The notes under the pieces were generated by a model. The model was given only the letters and a program-made list of their open reading frames with translations, made no database searches and was not told where the DNA came from. Shown piece by piece: positions 1-8,622 of a stretch of DNA of 64,000 nt; positions within the stretch are counted from its first letter, which is position 1, and the number at the start of each line of letters is the position of its first letter. The stretch is from an uncultured Clostridia bacterium (GTDB lineage: Bacteria > Bacillota > Clostridia > Oscillospirales > Ruminococcaceae), in contig CALWNQ010000010.1 in assembly GCA_944382875.1 (NCBI GenBank), forward strand, positions 47,736-111,735. The letters run 5' to 3'. A program made the translations under genes and the position numbers.

Positions 1-1962
1 GAAGCTATTGACAGCGAGGTCAGCGTGATTATGGTCTATGTGGCCGTGATTATTGTCCTGGTCCTTTTGTTTACATCCCAGACTTATGCGGAAGTGCCGG
101 TGCTGATTCTCACCTTTGTGGTGGCTATGATTATGAACTTGGGAACAAACTTCCTGTTGGGCAAGATTTCTTTCGTTTCCAATTCCGTTACCAGTATCCT
201 GCAGCTGGCCTTGTCGCTGGACTATGCGGTTATTTTCTGTAATCGGTATAAGGAGGAGCATCAGGCTCTTCCCATCCGGGAAGCCGTCATTGTAGCGCTG
301 AGCAAGGCGATTCCGGAGATCGGAGCCAGCAGCCTGACCACCATCGGCGGTCTGGTCGCTATGATGTTTATGCAGTTCAAGATCGGTGCCGATATGGCAA
401 TCTGCCTGATTAAATCCATTTTGTTCGCCCTGTTGTCTGTGTTTATTGTAATGCCGGGGCTTTTGATGCTGTTTGGCCCGCTGATGGACCGGACGGAACA
501 CCGGAATTTTGTGCCAAAGATCCCCTTTGTGGGAAAATTTGCCTATAAGACACGTTTTATTATCCCTGTAATTTTTACGGTCGTTATTGTTGCTGCGTTT
601 CCACTTTCTCAAAAATGTCCCTATGCATACGGTGAAAGTTCCTTAAAAACGCCTGTGCTGAATGAAACGCAGATTGCCCAAAACATGATCGATGACAATT
701 TTTCTTCCACCAATATGCTGGCCCTGATGGTTCCAACCGGGAGTTATGAGAAGGAAGCAGCTATCCTCTCCGAACTGGAACGGTATGACGAAGTGGATTC
801 TGCTATGGGTATCGCCAATGTGGAGGCTATGGACGGCTATACACTGGCTGACCAGCTGACGCCCCGGGAATTTGCGGAGCTTGCCGGACTGGACTATGAG
901 GTAGCGCAAATCGTTTATGCGGCGTATGCCGCGGAACAGGAGGAATACGGTCAGATTCTGAGCAATCTGGACAGCTATGAGGTTCCATTGATCGATATAT
1001 TCCTCTTTGTCTGTGAACAGGTGGATTCCGGTATTGTCACGCTGGATGAGGAACAGACAGAAATGCTGGACGAAGCCTATACCCAGATGACGGCGGCAAA
1101 AGAGCAGCTACAGGGCACGGAATACAGCCGGATGCTGGTTTACCTCACGCTGCCCGAAAGCGGCGAGGAAACCTATGCCTTTATCGATACAATCCAGGAG
1201 ATCGCGCAGAAGTATTATCCGGACCAGTCTGTCTATATTGCCGGCAACTCCACCACCGAATATGATTTCCAAAAATCGTTCTCTCTGGATAACACGGTGG
1301 TCAGCGTGGTTTCCATTCTGATCGTTCTGGTGGTGCTCTTGTTTACCTTTAAGTCGGTGGGAATGCCGGTGCTGCTGATCCTGGTGATCCAGGGCAGTAT
1401 CTGGATCAACTTCTCCATTCCGTATCTTTTGAATCAGCCGCTGTTCTTTATGAGCTATCTGGTGGTCAGCTCCATTCAGATGGGCGCCAACATTGACTAC
1501 GCCATCGTGGCTGCCAACCGGTATCAGGAACTGAAAGAGCAGATGAACCACAGAGACGCCATTATCGAAACGATGAATTTCGCGTTCCCAACCATCATTA
1601 CCTCCGGCACAATTTTGGCAGTGGCCGGAACACTAATTGGTTTATTGACTTCGACGGCCTCTATTACGGGTATCGGACAGAACTTGGGACGTGGCACCAT
1701 CATTTCGATACTCCTTGTTATGTTTGTCCTGCCGCAGATTTTGCTGATTGGCGGCAAGATTGTGGATAAGACCTCTTTCTCCATGCCCAATGTTTCGAAA
1801 AAGCATACCGGTCATGGACGTGTCAGAGTGGACGGCTTGGTGCGGGGTGAGATTCACGGAACGGTCAGCGGAATCGTGCATGCAATCGTAGACGGCGATG
1901 TGGACCTGAATCTGATTTCAGGTTCGGCTTCCGAGGAGGGTGATGAAGATGAGACAAAATAA
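1..1962 (+). CDS. MMPL-family (RND) membrane transporter, 5' end outside window
   Basis: The reading frame is open from base 1, so the gene begins upstream; about 653 residues are visible. Two copies of the MMPL/RND membrane unit are present: a first hydrophobic block (about residues 10-165), a long extracytoplasmic loop (about 205-420) and a second block (about 425-590). Each block carries the family hallmark with an intramembrane Asp followed by a Tyr and a downstream NRY (LSLDYAVIFCNRY, ANIDYAIVAANRY). MMPL proteins export lipids or other hydrophobic molecules using the proton gradient. The substrate cannot be told from sequence. The last 14 bases overlap the next gene, so the two are probably translationally coupled and made together. 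The hydrophilic tail after the last helix is Gly/Val/Asp rich and unusual. Confidence 0.9.
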   Translation, partial: EAIDSEVSVIMVYVAVIIVLVLLFTSQTYAEVPVLILTFVVAMIMNLGTNFLLGKISFVSNSVTSILQLALSLDYAVIFCNRYKEEHQALPIREAVIVALSKAIPEIGASSLTTIGGLVAMMFMQFKIGADMAICLIKSILFALLSVFIVMPGLLMLFGPLMDRTEHRNFVPKIPFVGKFAYKTRFIIPVIFTVVIVAAFPLSQKCPYAYGESSLKTPVLNETQIAQNMIDDNFSSTNMLALMVPTGSYEKEAAILSELERYDEVDSAMGIANVEAMDGYTLADQLTPREFAELAGLDYEVAQIVYAAYAAEQEEYGQILSNLDSYEVPLIDIFLFVCEQVDSGIVTLDEEQTEMLDEAYTQMTAAKEQLQGTEYSRMLVYLTLPESGEETYAFIDTIQEIAQKYYPDQSVYIAGNSTTEYDFQKSFSLDNTVVSVVSILIVLVVLLFTFKSVGMPVLLILVIQGSIWINFSIPYLLNQPLFFMSYLVVSSIQMGANIDYAIVAANRYQELKEQMNHRDAIIETMNFAFPTIITSGTILAVAGTLIGLLTSTASITGIGQNLGRGTIISILLVMFVLPQILLIGGKIVDKTSFSMPNVSKKHTGHGRVRVDGLVRGEIHGTVSGIVHAIVDGDVDLNLISGSASEEGDEDETK

Positions 1963-4900
1963 CTGGAAATGCAGCATGAAAAGAGGAACTGCCGTCTTCC
2001 TGTCCCTGCTCCTTTGGATGGTTTTCATGTACCCGGTGTTTGTATTTGCACAAGAAACGGACGGCAGTGCGATCCATATTCAGACACAGGAAGACCTGTG
2101 GAAACTGGCGGAAAACTGCCGGCTGGACACATGGTCCCAAGGGAAAACCGTTATTTTGGATAATGATCTGACACTGGATGAGACAGCGGACGAATTTTTG
2201 CCCATTCCTACCTTTGGCGGAACCTTTGAGGGAAACGGACATACCATCAGCGGATTATCTCTGGATGGAGAAGATTCCAGGGCGGGACTTTTTGATACGC
2301 TGCAGGTTCGTGCGGTAATCAACCGTCTGGCAGTGGTAGGGCAGGTAACTCCCAGCGGAGATGGCGATATCATCGGCGGCCTTGCGGGAAAGAACTATGG
2401 AAAAGTCAGCGGCTGTTCCTTTGAAGGAACCATTCGGGGCACTGTTTCGGTAGGCGGTCTAGTGGGCATCAACGAAACCACCGGTCAAATCATCAACTGC
2501 CAGTTCCAGGGCGCTGTTACCGGCGAGCATTATGTGGGCGGCATTGCCGGTCAGAACACCGGCAGCTTGATCCGCTGTGAAAATTATGGTGAGATCAATA
2601 CAACAGCCGTGGAAGTGTCTGCGGATATTTCGGATATTTCTCTGCTTCGGACTACGGAGAGTGTCCCCGCTGGAACTGATATTGGCGGGATTGCAGGGTT
2701 TTCCAACGGTGTGATTCAAAACTGTGAAAATGCAGGAAATGTTGGCTATGAGCATATGGGATACAATGTGGGCGGCATTGTGGGGAGGCAGTCCGGTTAT
2801 CTGGACGGCTGCAAAAACACCGGAACAGTCAATGGACGCAAGGACGTGGGCGGTATTGCCGGACAGTTGGAACCCCAGGTAACGCTGCGGTATGACGAGG
2901 ATCTTCTGGATCAGCTCTGGACAGAGCTGGATACTTTGCAGGGACTTGCCAATCAGGCTGCTGCGGATGCCCAGATCGGTTCCGATGACCTTTCCGGGGA
3001 CATCAACAGTCTGATTTCCGACATCAGTACCGCAAAGGATGCGGTAAATGGGCTCAGCCGCGCAATTACCGACTGGAGCAATGGGAATATCCAGCAGATC
3101 AATGATGTTTCTGCCCGGATATCCTGGGTTATTAGTGAATCGGAACCAATCCTTGATGAGATTAACAACGCTGTGGAAATTCTCGAAGATGCCTCCTCCT
3201 TTCTGAAACAGGCTTCCCAAACAATGGAAGGAGCCGGAGAACAGGGAGATGCGGTTGCGGCGGAATTGCAGCAGGCTTCTAAAGATTTGAAAGATGCGGC
3301 CGCCTATGCGGGAAACTGCGAGAGTCAGCTTCGTGCTGCTCTGGAGATTGCGGCTCGGATTGTGAAAGGTGAGAATGGGGAGGATGTCATCCAAAGCCTT
3401 CAGGATGCATGGAACGCTGCGGAAACAGAAGCGCAGAATGCAAAGGCTTCGCTGGAGAGCGCGCTTACCCATGGGGATAACGCAAGGGCAGAGCTGGAAG
3501 ACATGGGCGATCAGGGCAGCAAAGCCCTCAGCCTCTTGACACAGGCGTTGGACAGTTTGAACCAGGAAATGTCCGCTATGGGGAATGTTTCCGACCAGAT
3601 TGCATCGGTGATCGCAGAACTTGCGGAGAAGCCTGCCATCTCCTTTACACCGGTAGACAGCAGTGTGACCAGTCAGGGGGATGCCCTGGATGCGGCTTTA
3701 TCCCAGGTGCTGAATAGCGCCTCCAAGCTGCAGGGGAGTGTCTCTTCTTCCTCCAACACACTTCTCGGCGATTTTAACGCTATCAATGGGCAGCTCCAGG
3801 TGATTACGGACCTTTTGCAGCAGCAGATGGAGGAAGCCAAGGATAAAGACGCTGCGGATTCCTTTGAGGATATTTCCGATCAGGATTCCGGTGAGCCGGC
3901 TTCGGGGAAAATTCACGGGGCGACCAACAACGGCGAGGTTTATGGGGACGTCAATGTGGCGGGAATCGCAGGCTCCATGTCTGTGGAATATGATTTTGAT
4001 CCCGAAGACGATTTGACAAAAAACGGCACCCGGTCTTTTAATTTTCAATTCCGGGCGCTGGCTGTTGTAACGGAATGTGTCAATCAAAGCGCTGTTTTAT
4101 CCAAAAAGAATTATGCCGGCGGAATCGTGGGCAGGATGGATTTAGGGGCTGTGAAAGCCTGTGAAAGCTACGGAGATGTGGAAAGTACCGGCGGGGATTA
4201 TGTTGGCGGTATTGCCGGCTTTTCCAGCGCAATGATTCAAAACTGCTTTGCAAAATGCGCGCTTTCCGGCGGTAATTACATTGGCGGTGTGGTGGGAGCC
4301 AGCGAGGAAAACACCGTGGTATCCGATTGCTACACACTGGTGGATATCCCGAGCTCCGGACGGTATTCCGGCTCTATCTCCGGCACCGAAGACGGCGAAT
4401 TTTCCGGGAATTACTATGTATCGGATACTCTTGCCGGTCTTGGGCGGATTAGTTATGCCGGCAAAGCGGAACCGATTTCTTTTGAGGCTTTAACCCAAGT
4501 TGAGGGCCTTCCGGAGAAAATGACACAGTTTACGTTGCGTTTCCTGGTGGAGGATGAAGAGATTAAATCGAAATCTTTTTCCTATGGCGATTCTTTTGGC
4601 GCGGAGGTTTTTCCTGAGATCCCGGTCAAAGACGGCTACTATGCCTCCTGGGATACGGATGACCTTACAGAACTTCATTTTGATCAGACTGTGACGGCGG
4701 AATATCAGCGCTATGTTCTGACACTTCCGTCACAGGCTACCCGCGAAAGCGGACGTTCGGTATTCCTGGTGGACGGCAATTTTGACGAGAAAGCGACACT
4801 AACTGTTTCCAATCTGGAACAGACGGAATGGATTCATGGGAAAAATGCCAAAGAGCATTGGAAACTTATCTGCTCCGACACTTCTCAGGACAGTTATACG

Positions 4901-6553
4901 GTCCGTTATCTCTCTCCGGAGGAGACCGCGGAAGGCTACAATGTTTTTGTAAAGCAGGATGGACAGTGGGAAAAAGCGGATTGCACCGCCTTTGGCAGTT
5001 ACCTTGTGTTTTCCGTTTCTGCGGCTCAGGCAGAGGTGGCCATTGTTCCTGTTGACAGCATGTGGCTTTTGATTGGGCTTGGAATTGTCATCCTGCTGAT
5101 CATCCTTGTGCTTTGCGTAAGAAAGCTCCGCAACAAGAAGAAAAAGGTGTCCTTTGGGCAGACGAATCCAGATGATCCATTGCCCTCCGCAAAGATCCCT
5201 GTGGAAAATCACACCGAAAAAAAGAAAAAACGGTGGATTCCGATACTCGGGATCGTGTTTGCCGCAATCATTGCAATCGGCGTCTTTGTTGTTTTGAAAA
5301 TGGGTGCAGCTGCAAATGCCTATAAGCTCTTACAGGAATTTTCTGACAGGCCGGAATACGCTATGACACTGTCTTTGAATACCAAATTGGACGATCAGCT
5401 GACGCATGCCGATATTGAGGTTACCAAGACGCAGGTGGATGGGCATACCGTGACCTGCATCCAGAACGACGGGATTTCCCTTTATTATGCCGATGGCGCA
5501 GTGATCATGGAAAACGGAAAAGCCTATCAGATCAGTGATCTTTACCCGGATTATTCCTCTCTTCCGGCAGAGGCTGCGAAAATGTTCCAGGCACTTTCCT
5601 TCACCACAAGCAGAAGCGGAGAAACGGTGACCTGCTCCCTTACGGCAGAGGGGGAAAACGCCAAAACCCTATTGGAGATCCTTGTTCCGGAACAGCTTGA
5701 AAACCTGTCCGATACCCAGAAGCTATTGGTGGAACTCGCTTCTGACGGCAATGAGATTCAGTCCCTTTGCTTTTCTTCAGAGGGAACTTTAATCGATGAC
5801 GCCAAAACACTCTATTCGATTTCAGCTGAATTGAAACCGGATGAGGTGGATGAAACCTTTACCGTGCCTGAACCGGTCAGAGAAACAGTATGCTCCGGGA
5901 AAACAGAAAGTGAAACTGAGATTTCGGAAGATCTCTTCCGACTGCTTTCTGCATGGACAGACTTGAGCCAGGAAGAATCTTTTACGGCAAATGTTACGCT
6001 GGGTGTGGAATGCATCCCGATCTCGCTGAATGAGCGCATGAAATATGAGCGAGCGATTGTAGAAGGGGAAAAAATCGGCTGCATCCGCAAAAACGACCTT
6101 GCTGTATATTTTGCAAACGGCAATTTCTGCGACCAGAATGGTGTCCGCCTGAATGCACAGGAGAATGAGCTGACCGACCGCGCGCATCTTGTTGAGGTTT
6201 TGTATCAGGTTTGCCAAAATGGGGAGTTCAAATGTACGGATACCGGAAATGATACCTGGCTTTACACATTAACGCTTGACCAAGACGCTATGAAAGAAGT
6301 GGCATATGCCGCCGCGCCGGAAATGGAAAACCTTCCGGTTACTCTCACTTCCGGCAGTATTCAGATTATGGTAAAGGGCAACTCCATTACGGAGCTTGAC
6401 TGCAACTGTACAGGCGGTCTGGATGCATTGGCGGAAAAGGCGCCTGTAACGGTATCTGCGAAAATGGGATTTACACATAACAGTGGATCTGAGGTTCCGA
6501 GTGCAGTCAAACACCAACTGATCCAGGAGAGGACGGAGGAAAATGGCAAATAA
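1949..6553 (+). CDS. Very large membrane-anchored GLUG-repeat protein with coiled coil and duplicated C-terminal domain
   Basis: About 1534 residues. I chose ATG 1949 because GAGGAGGG at 1933-1940 lies 8 bases before it; GTG 1940 and ATG 1943 are in frame but too close. An N-terminal signal segment ends near VFVFAQET. Residues about 100-300 and 660-810 hold GLUG-type repeats (recurring VGGIAG and IGGLAG). Between them lies about 350 residues of Ala/Gln/Glu-rich predicted coiled coil. Two hydrophobic helices (about 1035-1055 and 1100-1120) are separated by a Lys-rich loop. The final 400 residues look like two related beta-rich lobes, each opening with a Tyr/Ala-rich strand; this recalls LolA/LppX-like lipoprotein carriers, but that is inference. 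It sits between an MMPL transporter and a kinase-like gene, overlapping both, so it is likely an accessory of the exporter. Confidence 0.8.
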   Translation: MRQNNWKCSMKRGTAVFLSLLLWMVFMYPVFVFAQETDGSAIHIQTQEDLWKLAENCRLDTWSQGKTVILDNDLTLDETADEFLPIPTFGGTFEGNGHTISGLSLDGEDSRAGLFDTLQVRAVINRLAVVGQVTPSGDGDIIGGLAGKNYGKVSGCSFEGTIRGTVSVGGLVGINETTGQIINCQFQGAVTGEHYVGGIAGQNTGSLIRCENYGEINTTAVEVSADISDISLLRTTESVPAGTDIGGIAGFSNGVIQNCENAGNVGYEHMGYNVGGIVGRQSGYLDGCKNTGTVNGRKDVGGIAGQLEPQVTLRYDEDLLDQLWTELDTLQGLANQAAADAQIGSDDLSGDINSLISDISTAKDAVNGLSRAITDWSNGNIQQINDVSARISWVISESEPILDEINNAVEILEDASSFLKQASQTMEGAGEQGDAVAAELQQASKDLKDAAAYAGNCESQLRAALEIAARIVKGENGEDVIQSLQDAWNAAETEAQNAKASLESALTHGDNARAELEDMGDQGSKALSLLTQALDSLNQEMSAMGNVSDQIASVIAELAEKPAISFTPVDSSVTSQGDALDAALSQVLNSASKLQGSVSSSSNTLLGDFNAINGQLQVITDLLQQQMEEAKDKDAADSFEDISDQDSGEPASGKIHGATNNGEVYGDVNVAGIAGSMSVEYDFDPEDDLTKNGTRSFNFQFRALAVVTECVNQSAVLSKKNYAGGIVGRMDLGAVKACESYGDVESTGGDYVGGIAGFSSAMIQNCFAKCALSGGNYIGGVVGASEENTVVSDCYTLVDIPSSGRYSGSISGTEDGEFSGNYYVSDTLAGLGRISYAGKAEPISFEALTQVEGLPEKMTQFTLRFLVEDEEIKSKSFSYGDSFGAEVFPEIPVKDGYYASWDTDDLTELHFDQTVTAEYQRYVLTLPSQATRESGRSVFLVDGNFDEKATLTVSNLEQTEWIHGKNAKEHWKLICSDTSQDSYTVRYLSPEETAEGYNVFVKQDGQWEKADCTAFGSYLVFSVSAAQAEVAIVPVDSMWLLIGLGIVILLIILVLCVRKLRNKKKKVSFGQTNPDDPLPSAKIPVENHTEKKKKRWIPILGIVFAAIIAIGVFVVLKMGAAANAYKLLQEFSDRPEYAMTLSLNTKLDDQLTHADIEVTKTQVDGHTVTCIQNDGISLYYADGAVIMENGKAYQISDLYPDYSSLPAEAAKMFQALSFTTSRSGETVTCSLTAEGENAKTLLEILVPEQLENLSDTQKLLVELASDGNEIQSLCFSSEGTLIDDAKTLYSISAELKPDEVDETFTVPEPVRETVCSGKTESETEISEDLFRLLSAWTDLSQEESFTANVTLGVECIPISLNERMKYERAIVEGEKIGCIRKNDLAVYFANGNFCDQNGVRLNAQENELTDRAHLVEVLYQVCQNGEFKCTDTGNDTWLYTLTLDQDAMKEVAYAAAPEMENLPVTLTSGSIQIMVKGNSITELDCNCTGGLDALAEKAPVTVSAKMGFTHNSGSEVPSAVKHQLIQERTEENGK

Positions 6554-7145
6554 AATTATTTGCATTGCCCGGGAATTTGGAAGCGGTGGGCATGAAATCG
6601 CGGTTAGAACAGCCACCCGGCTGGGAATCCGGGTTTATGAAAAAGATTTGTTCCATCTTGCCTGCAAGTACGGGGAACTGTCTGAAAAGATGATGGAATC
6701 TGCCGATGAAACAGCGACCAATCCCTATCTTTTCCGGACAGTCCATGAGGGAAATTATCATGTCACCAGAGGCCTTCCTACATCGGAAGTCCTGTTTCAG
6801 CTGCAAAGCCATGAGATTCGGAAGATCGCCCAGCAGGAGAACTGTATCTTTGTGGGCCGGTGCGCCGATTTTGTGCTCCGGCAGGAAGATGTCAAGATGC
6901 TGAAGGTTTTTGTCCGGGCGCCGGTGGAATGGCGGATCAAGCGGAAAATGCAGCAAGAACACCTTGGCCGGGAAAAGGCAACGCATCTCGTCCACAAAAT
7001 GGATAAGCGGAGAAAGAAGTATTATGAGTTCTATACCGGCCAGACTTGGGGGGATCCCGGGTATTACGATTTTTGCATCGATACGGGAACAACCGATTTT
7101 GAGGAGGCGGTAACGACAATCTGTTCTTTGTATCATCATTTGTAA
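6543..7145 (+). CDS. Cytidylate kinase-like family protein
   Basis: 200 residues, starting 11 bases inside the preceding gene behind GGAGGAAA. The N-terminus has the cytidylate-kinase-like P-loop variant EFGSGGHEIA (family usually GRxxGSGG) and the usual lid and C-terminal helices with many Arg (KMDKRRKKYYEFYTGQ). This family (Cytidylate_kin2) is widespread in Firmicutes and is distinct from the essential Cmk; its substrate is mostly unproven. Being the last gene of an operon with an MMPL exporter and a giant surface protein is odd for a nucleotide kinase and hints at a role in making or activating the exported compound. The family call is strong; the role is unknown. Confidence 0.85.
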   Translation: MANKIICIAREFGSGGHEIAVRTATRLGIRVYEKDLFHLACKYGELSEKMMESADETATNPYLFRTVHEGNYHVTRGLPTSEVLFQLQSHEIRKIAQQENCIFVGRCADFVLRQEDVKMLKVFVRAPVEWRIKRKMQQEHLGREKATHLVHKMDKRRKKYYEFYTGQTWGDPGYYDFCIDTGTTDFEEAVTTICSLYHHL

Positions 7146-7151
7146 TAGGAA

Positions 7152-7208
7152 AAATAGGAGTTAACTTTGAAACAGTTTTATCAGACTGCAACAAGTTAAC
7201 TCCTATTT
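7152..7208. terminator. Long inverted repeat between convergent genes
   Basis: Perfect 16-base arms (AAATAGGAGTTAACTT at 7152-7167 and its complement at 7193-7208) flank a 25-base loop that itself can pair CAGT with ACTG. It lies between the ends of two convergent genes and ends in ATTTCAT rather than a long T run. A bidirectional terminator is most likely; a small palindromic element is the alternative. Confidence 0.6.
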
Positions 7209-7249
7209 CATAAAACGGGTTTCTATTTTTCGCTTTGGTAAGCCGTTGC

Positions 7250-8203
7250 CTATGAATTACTTGCGTTGCTCAATGGTAACGGAGTGTTATTGACTGGATT
7301 TACATGAATCATAATGTGTTTGACATCCGAAAAACTTTGCTCGACGTCTTTGTGAACACGTTCCGCTATTTCGTGGGCTTCCCAGAGGGATTTATCTCCA
7401 TCCACGGATATTTCCAGGTCGACATAAATTTTATTTCCGAACATCCTCGAACGCAGCATATCAACGCCAACGACATCATCCTGTGCCGTGATGTGTTCAA
7501 CCAGTTCTTTTTCGTAGCCGTCACCGCAAGAGGTGTCCAGCATTTTGACACATGCGTCTTTCATAATGTCATAGGCCACTTTAACGATGAAAATGCAAAT
7601 GACAACGCTTGCCACAGAATCCAGTATCGGAAATCCCAGCATGGCTCCGGCAATACCAATCAGAGAACCAATGGAAGAAAAAGCATCGGAACGATGATGC
7701 CAAGCGTCGGCCAAAAATGCAGCGGAGTGAATGAGTTTTGCGTAATAACGTGTATACCAGTACATGGCTTCTTTGCCAACGATGGAAATAATCGCGGCTA
7801 CAAGGGCAATGCTGCTGGGGATGGCAAGCGTTTCATAACTGCCCGAAAGAATATTTTCTATCCCTATCTTGCCGATGCCAAATCCTGTTGCCATTAATAC
7901 AAAGCCTAAAATCAGGGATGCAATGCACTCCAGACGCTCATGCCCGTAGGGATGAGAGGCATCTGCATCCTTTTTAGAAACCTTTACGCCAATCCATGCA
8001 ATCAATGTGGTTAGCACATCGGAAAATGAGTGGACTGCATCCGATATCATTGCGCCGGAGTTTCCAACTATTCCCGCGAATAATTTGAACCCCGAGAGTA
8101 TTGCATTTCCGATGATACTGACGAACGATAATTTTCTGATAATTACCGTTTCATTGAGGTTGGTTGGGTGGGTAGCGGATTGGTTTTGATGTTTGGTTGT
8201 CAT
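7250..8203 (-). CDS. Cation diffusion facilitator (CDF) metal exporter, riboswitch controlled
   Basis: 317 residues. Start ATG 8203 has AGGAGG 8 bases upstream; an in-frame extension to 8353 exists but runs into the riboswitch and is not coding. Five to six membrane helices fill about residues 25-225, followed by a soluble domain. Family signatures are visible: the HSFSD segment of helix 2 and DAWHHRSD in helix 5, which supply the transport-site His/Asp residues. CDF proteins exchange protons for divalent metals and expel them. The NiCo (czcD) riboswitch in the leader points to Co2+, Ni2+ or Fe2+ as the metal. Base composition is lower in GC than the genes to the right. No operon partner is evident. 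Confidence 0.93.
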   Translation of the reverse strand: MTTKHQNQSATHPTNLNETVIIRKLSFVSIIGNAILSGFKLFAGIVGNSGAMISDAVHSFSDVLTTLIAWIGVKVSKKDADASHPYGHERLECIASLILGFVLMATGFGIGKIGIENILSGSYETLAIPSSIALVAAIISIVGKEAMYWYTRYYAKLIHSAAFLADAWHHRSDAFSSIGSLIGIAGAMLGFPILDSVASVVICIFIVKVAYDIMKDACVKMLDTSCGDGYEKELVEHITAQDDVVGVDMLRSRMFGNKIYVDLEISVDGDKSLWEAHEIAERVHKDVEQSFSDVKHIMIHVNPVNNTPLPLSNASNS

Positions 8204-8291
8204 AAAAGAATCCTCCTGTTTTGCCACGTGTGATGACAGTGATATTTCTCTTATGAGCACCCCATTGAGATATTCGGTTCCAATAATGAAT

Positions 8292-8340
8292 ATAAAAAAA
8301 CACCTATGGAACATACAACTGTCCCACAGATGTCCATCAC
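8292..8340 (-). terminator. Intrinsic terminator forming the riboswitch expression platform
   Basis: On the minus strand, ACATCTGTGGGAC can pair with GTTCCATAGGTGT (three G-U pairs) around an 8-base loop, directly followed by eight T residues. The 5' arm is the same sequence that closes the last helix of the aptamer, so aptamer folding and terminator folding exclude each other. Metal binding should therefore favour read-through into the exporter gene. Confidence 0.85.
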
Positions 8341-8402
8341 AATCTGCTGCCACATCAGCGGCCCGGCACCATGACCAAAAGAGGAGTCATCGCCTGCTCA
8401 GT
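8318..8402 (-). promoter_or_regulatory. NiCo (czcD) riboswitch aptamer
   Basis: Reading the minus strand from 8402, the conserved core is present in order: ACTGAGCAGGC, a GATGAC...GGTCAT hairpin, GCCGGGC with its small hairpin, GCAG followed by CAGAT...ATCTG, and the closing GTGGGACAGT that pairs with the first ACTG. This four-way junction arrangement matches what I recall of the structurally characterised NiCo riboswitch from an Erysipelotrichaceae bacterium. The class senses Co2+ and Ni2+, and Fe2+ has also been reported as a ligand. The location, about 115 bases before a CDF exporter and immediately before an overlapping terminator, fits the class exactly. Confidence 0.9.
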
Positions 8403-8460
8403 TTGTACTGTTGATCTCGCACCCTGAATCAGGGTGTAATGCAGTGCAAAGAGTGTTATC

Positions 8461-8489
8461 ACTATACCACATCTTATGTCCTAAGTCAA
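8461..8489 (-). promoter_or_regulatory. Sigma-A promoter of the riboswitch/CDF transcript
   Basis: On the minus strand TTGACT and TATAGT are separated by exactly 17 bases, near-consensus. Transcription would start near 8453, giving a leader of about 250 nt that contains a 17-base dyad (8421-8437, CACCCTGAATCAGGGTG), then the aptamer, then the terminator. The dyad may be a leader hairpin or an operator. Confidence 0.8.
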
Positions 8490-8622
8490 GAGGAAGTTAC
8501 GATTTAACAAATAGAAGTGGCAATGCTGAAACCGGCTCCTTTTGAGGCTTTTTTGCTGCCGAGACGCTTATTGCACAGCCCGAGCGTTCCGCAGAGATAT
8601 AGCCTATGTTGTTGCCATTATT

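Noticed and set aside
8204..8353. 50-residue N-terminal extension of the CDF exporter
   Set aside because: It overlaps the riboswitch and terminator, and AGGAGG lies 8 bases before ATG 8203.
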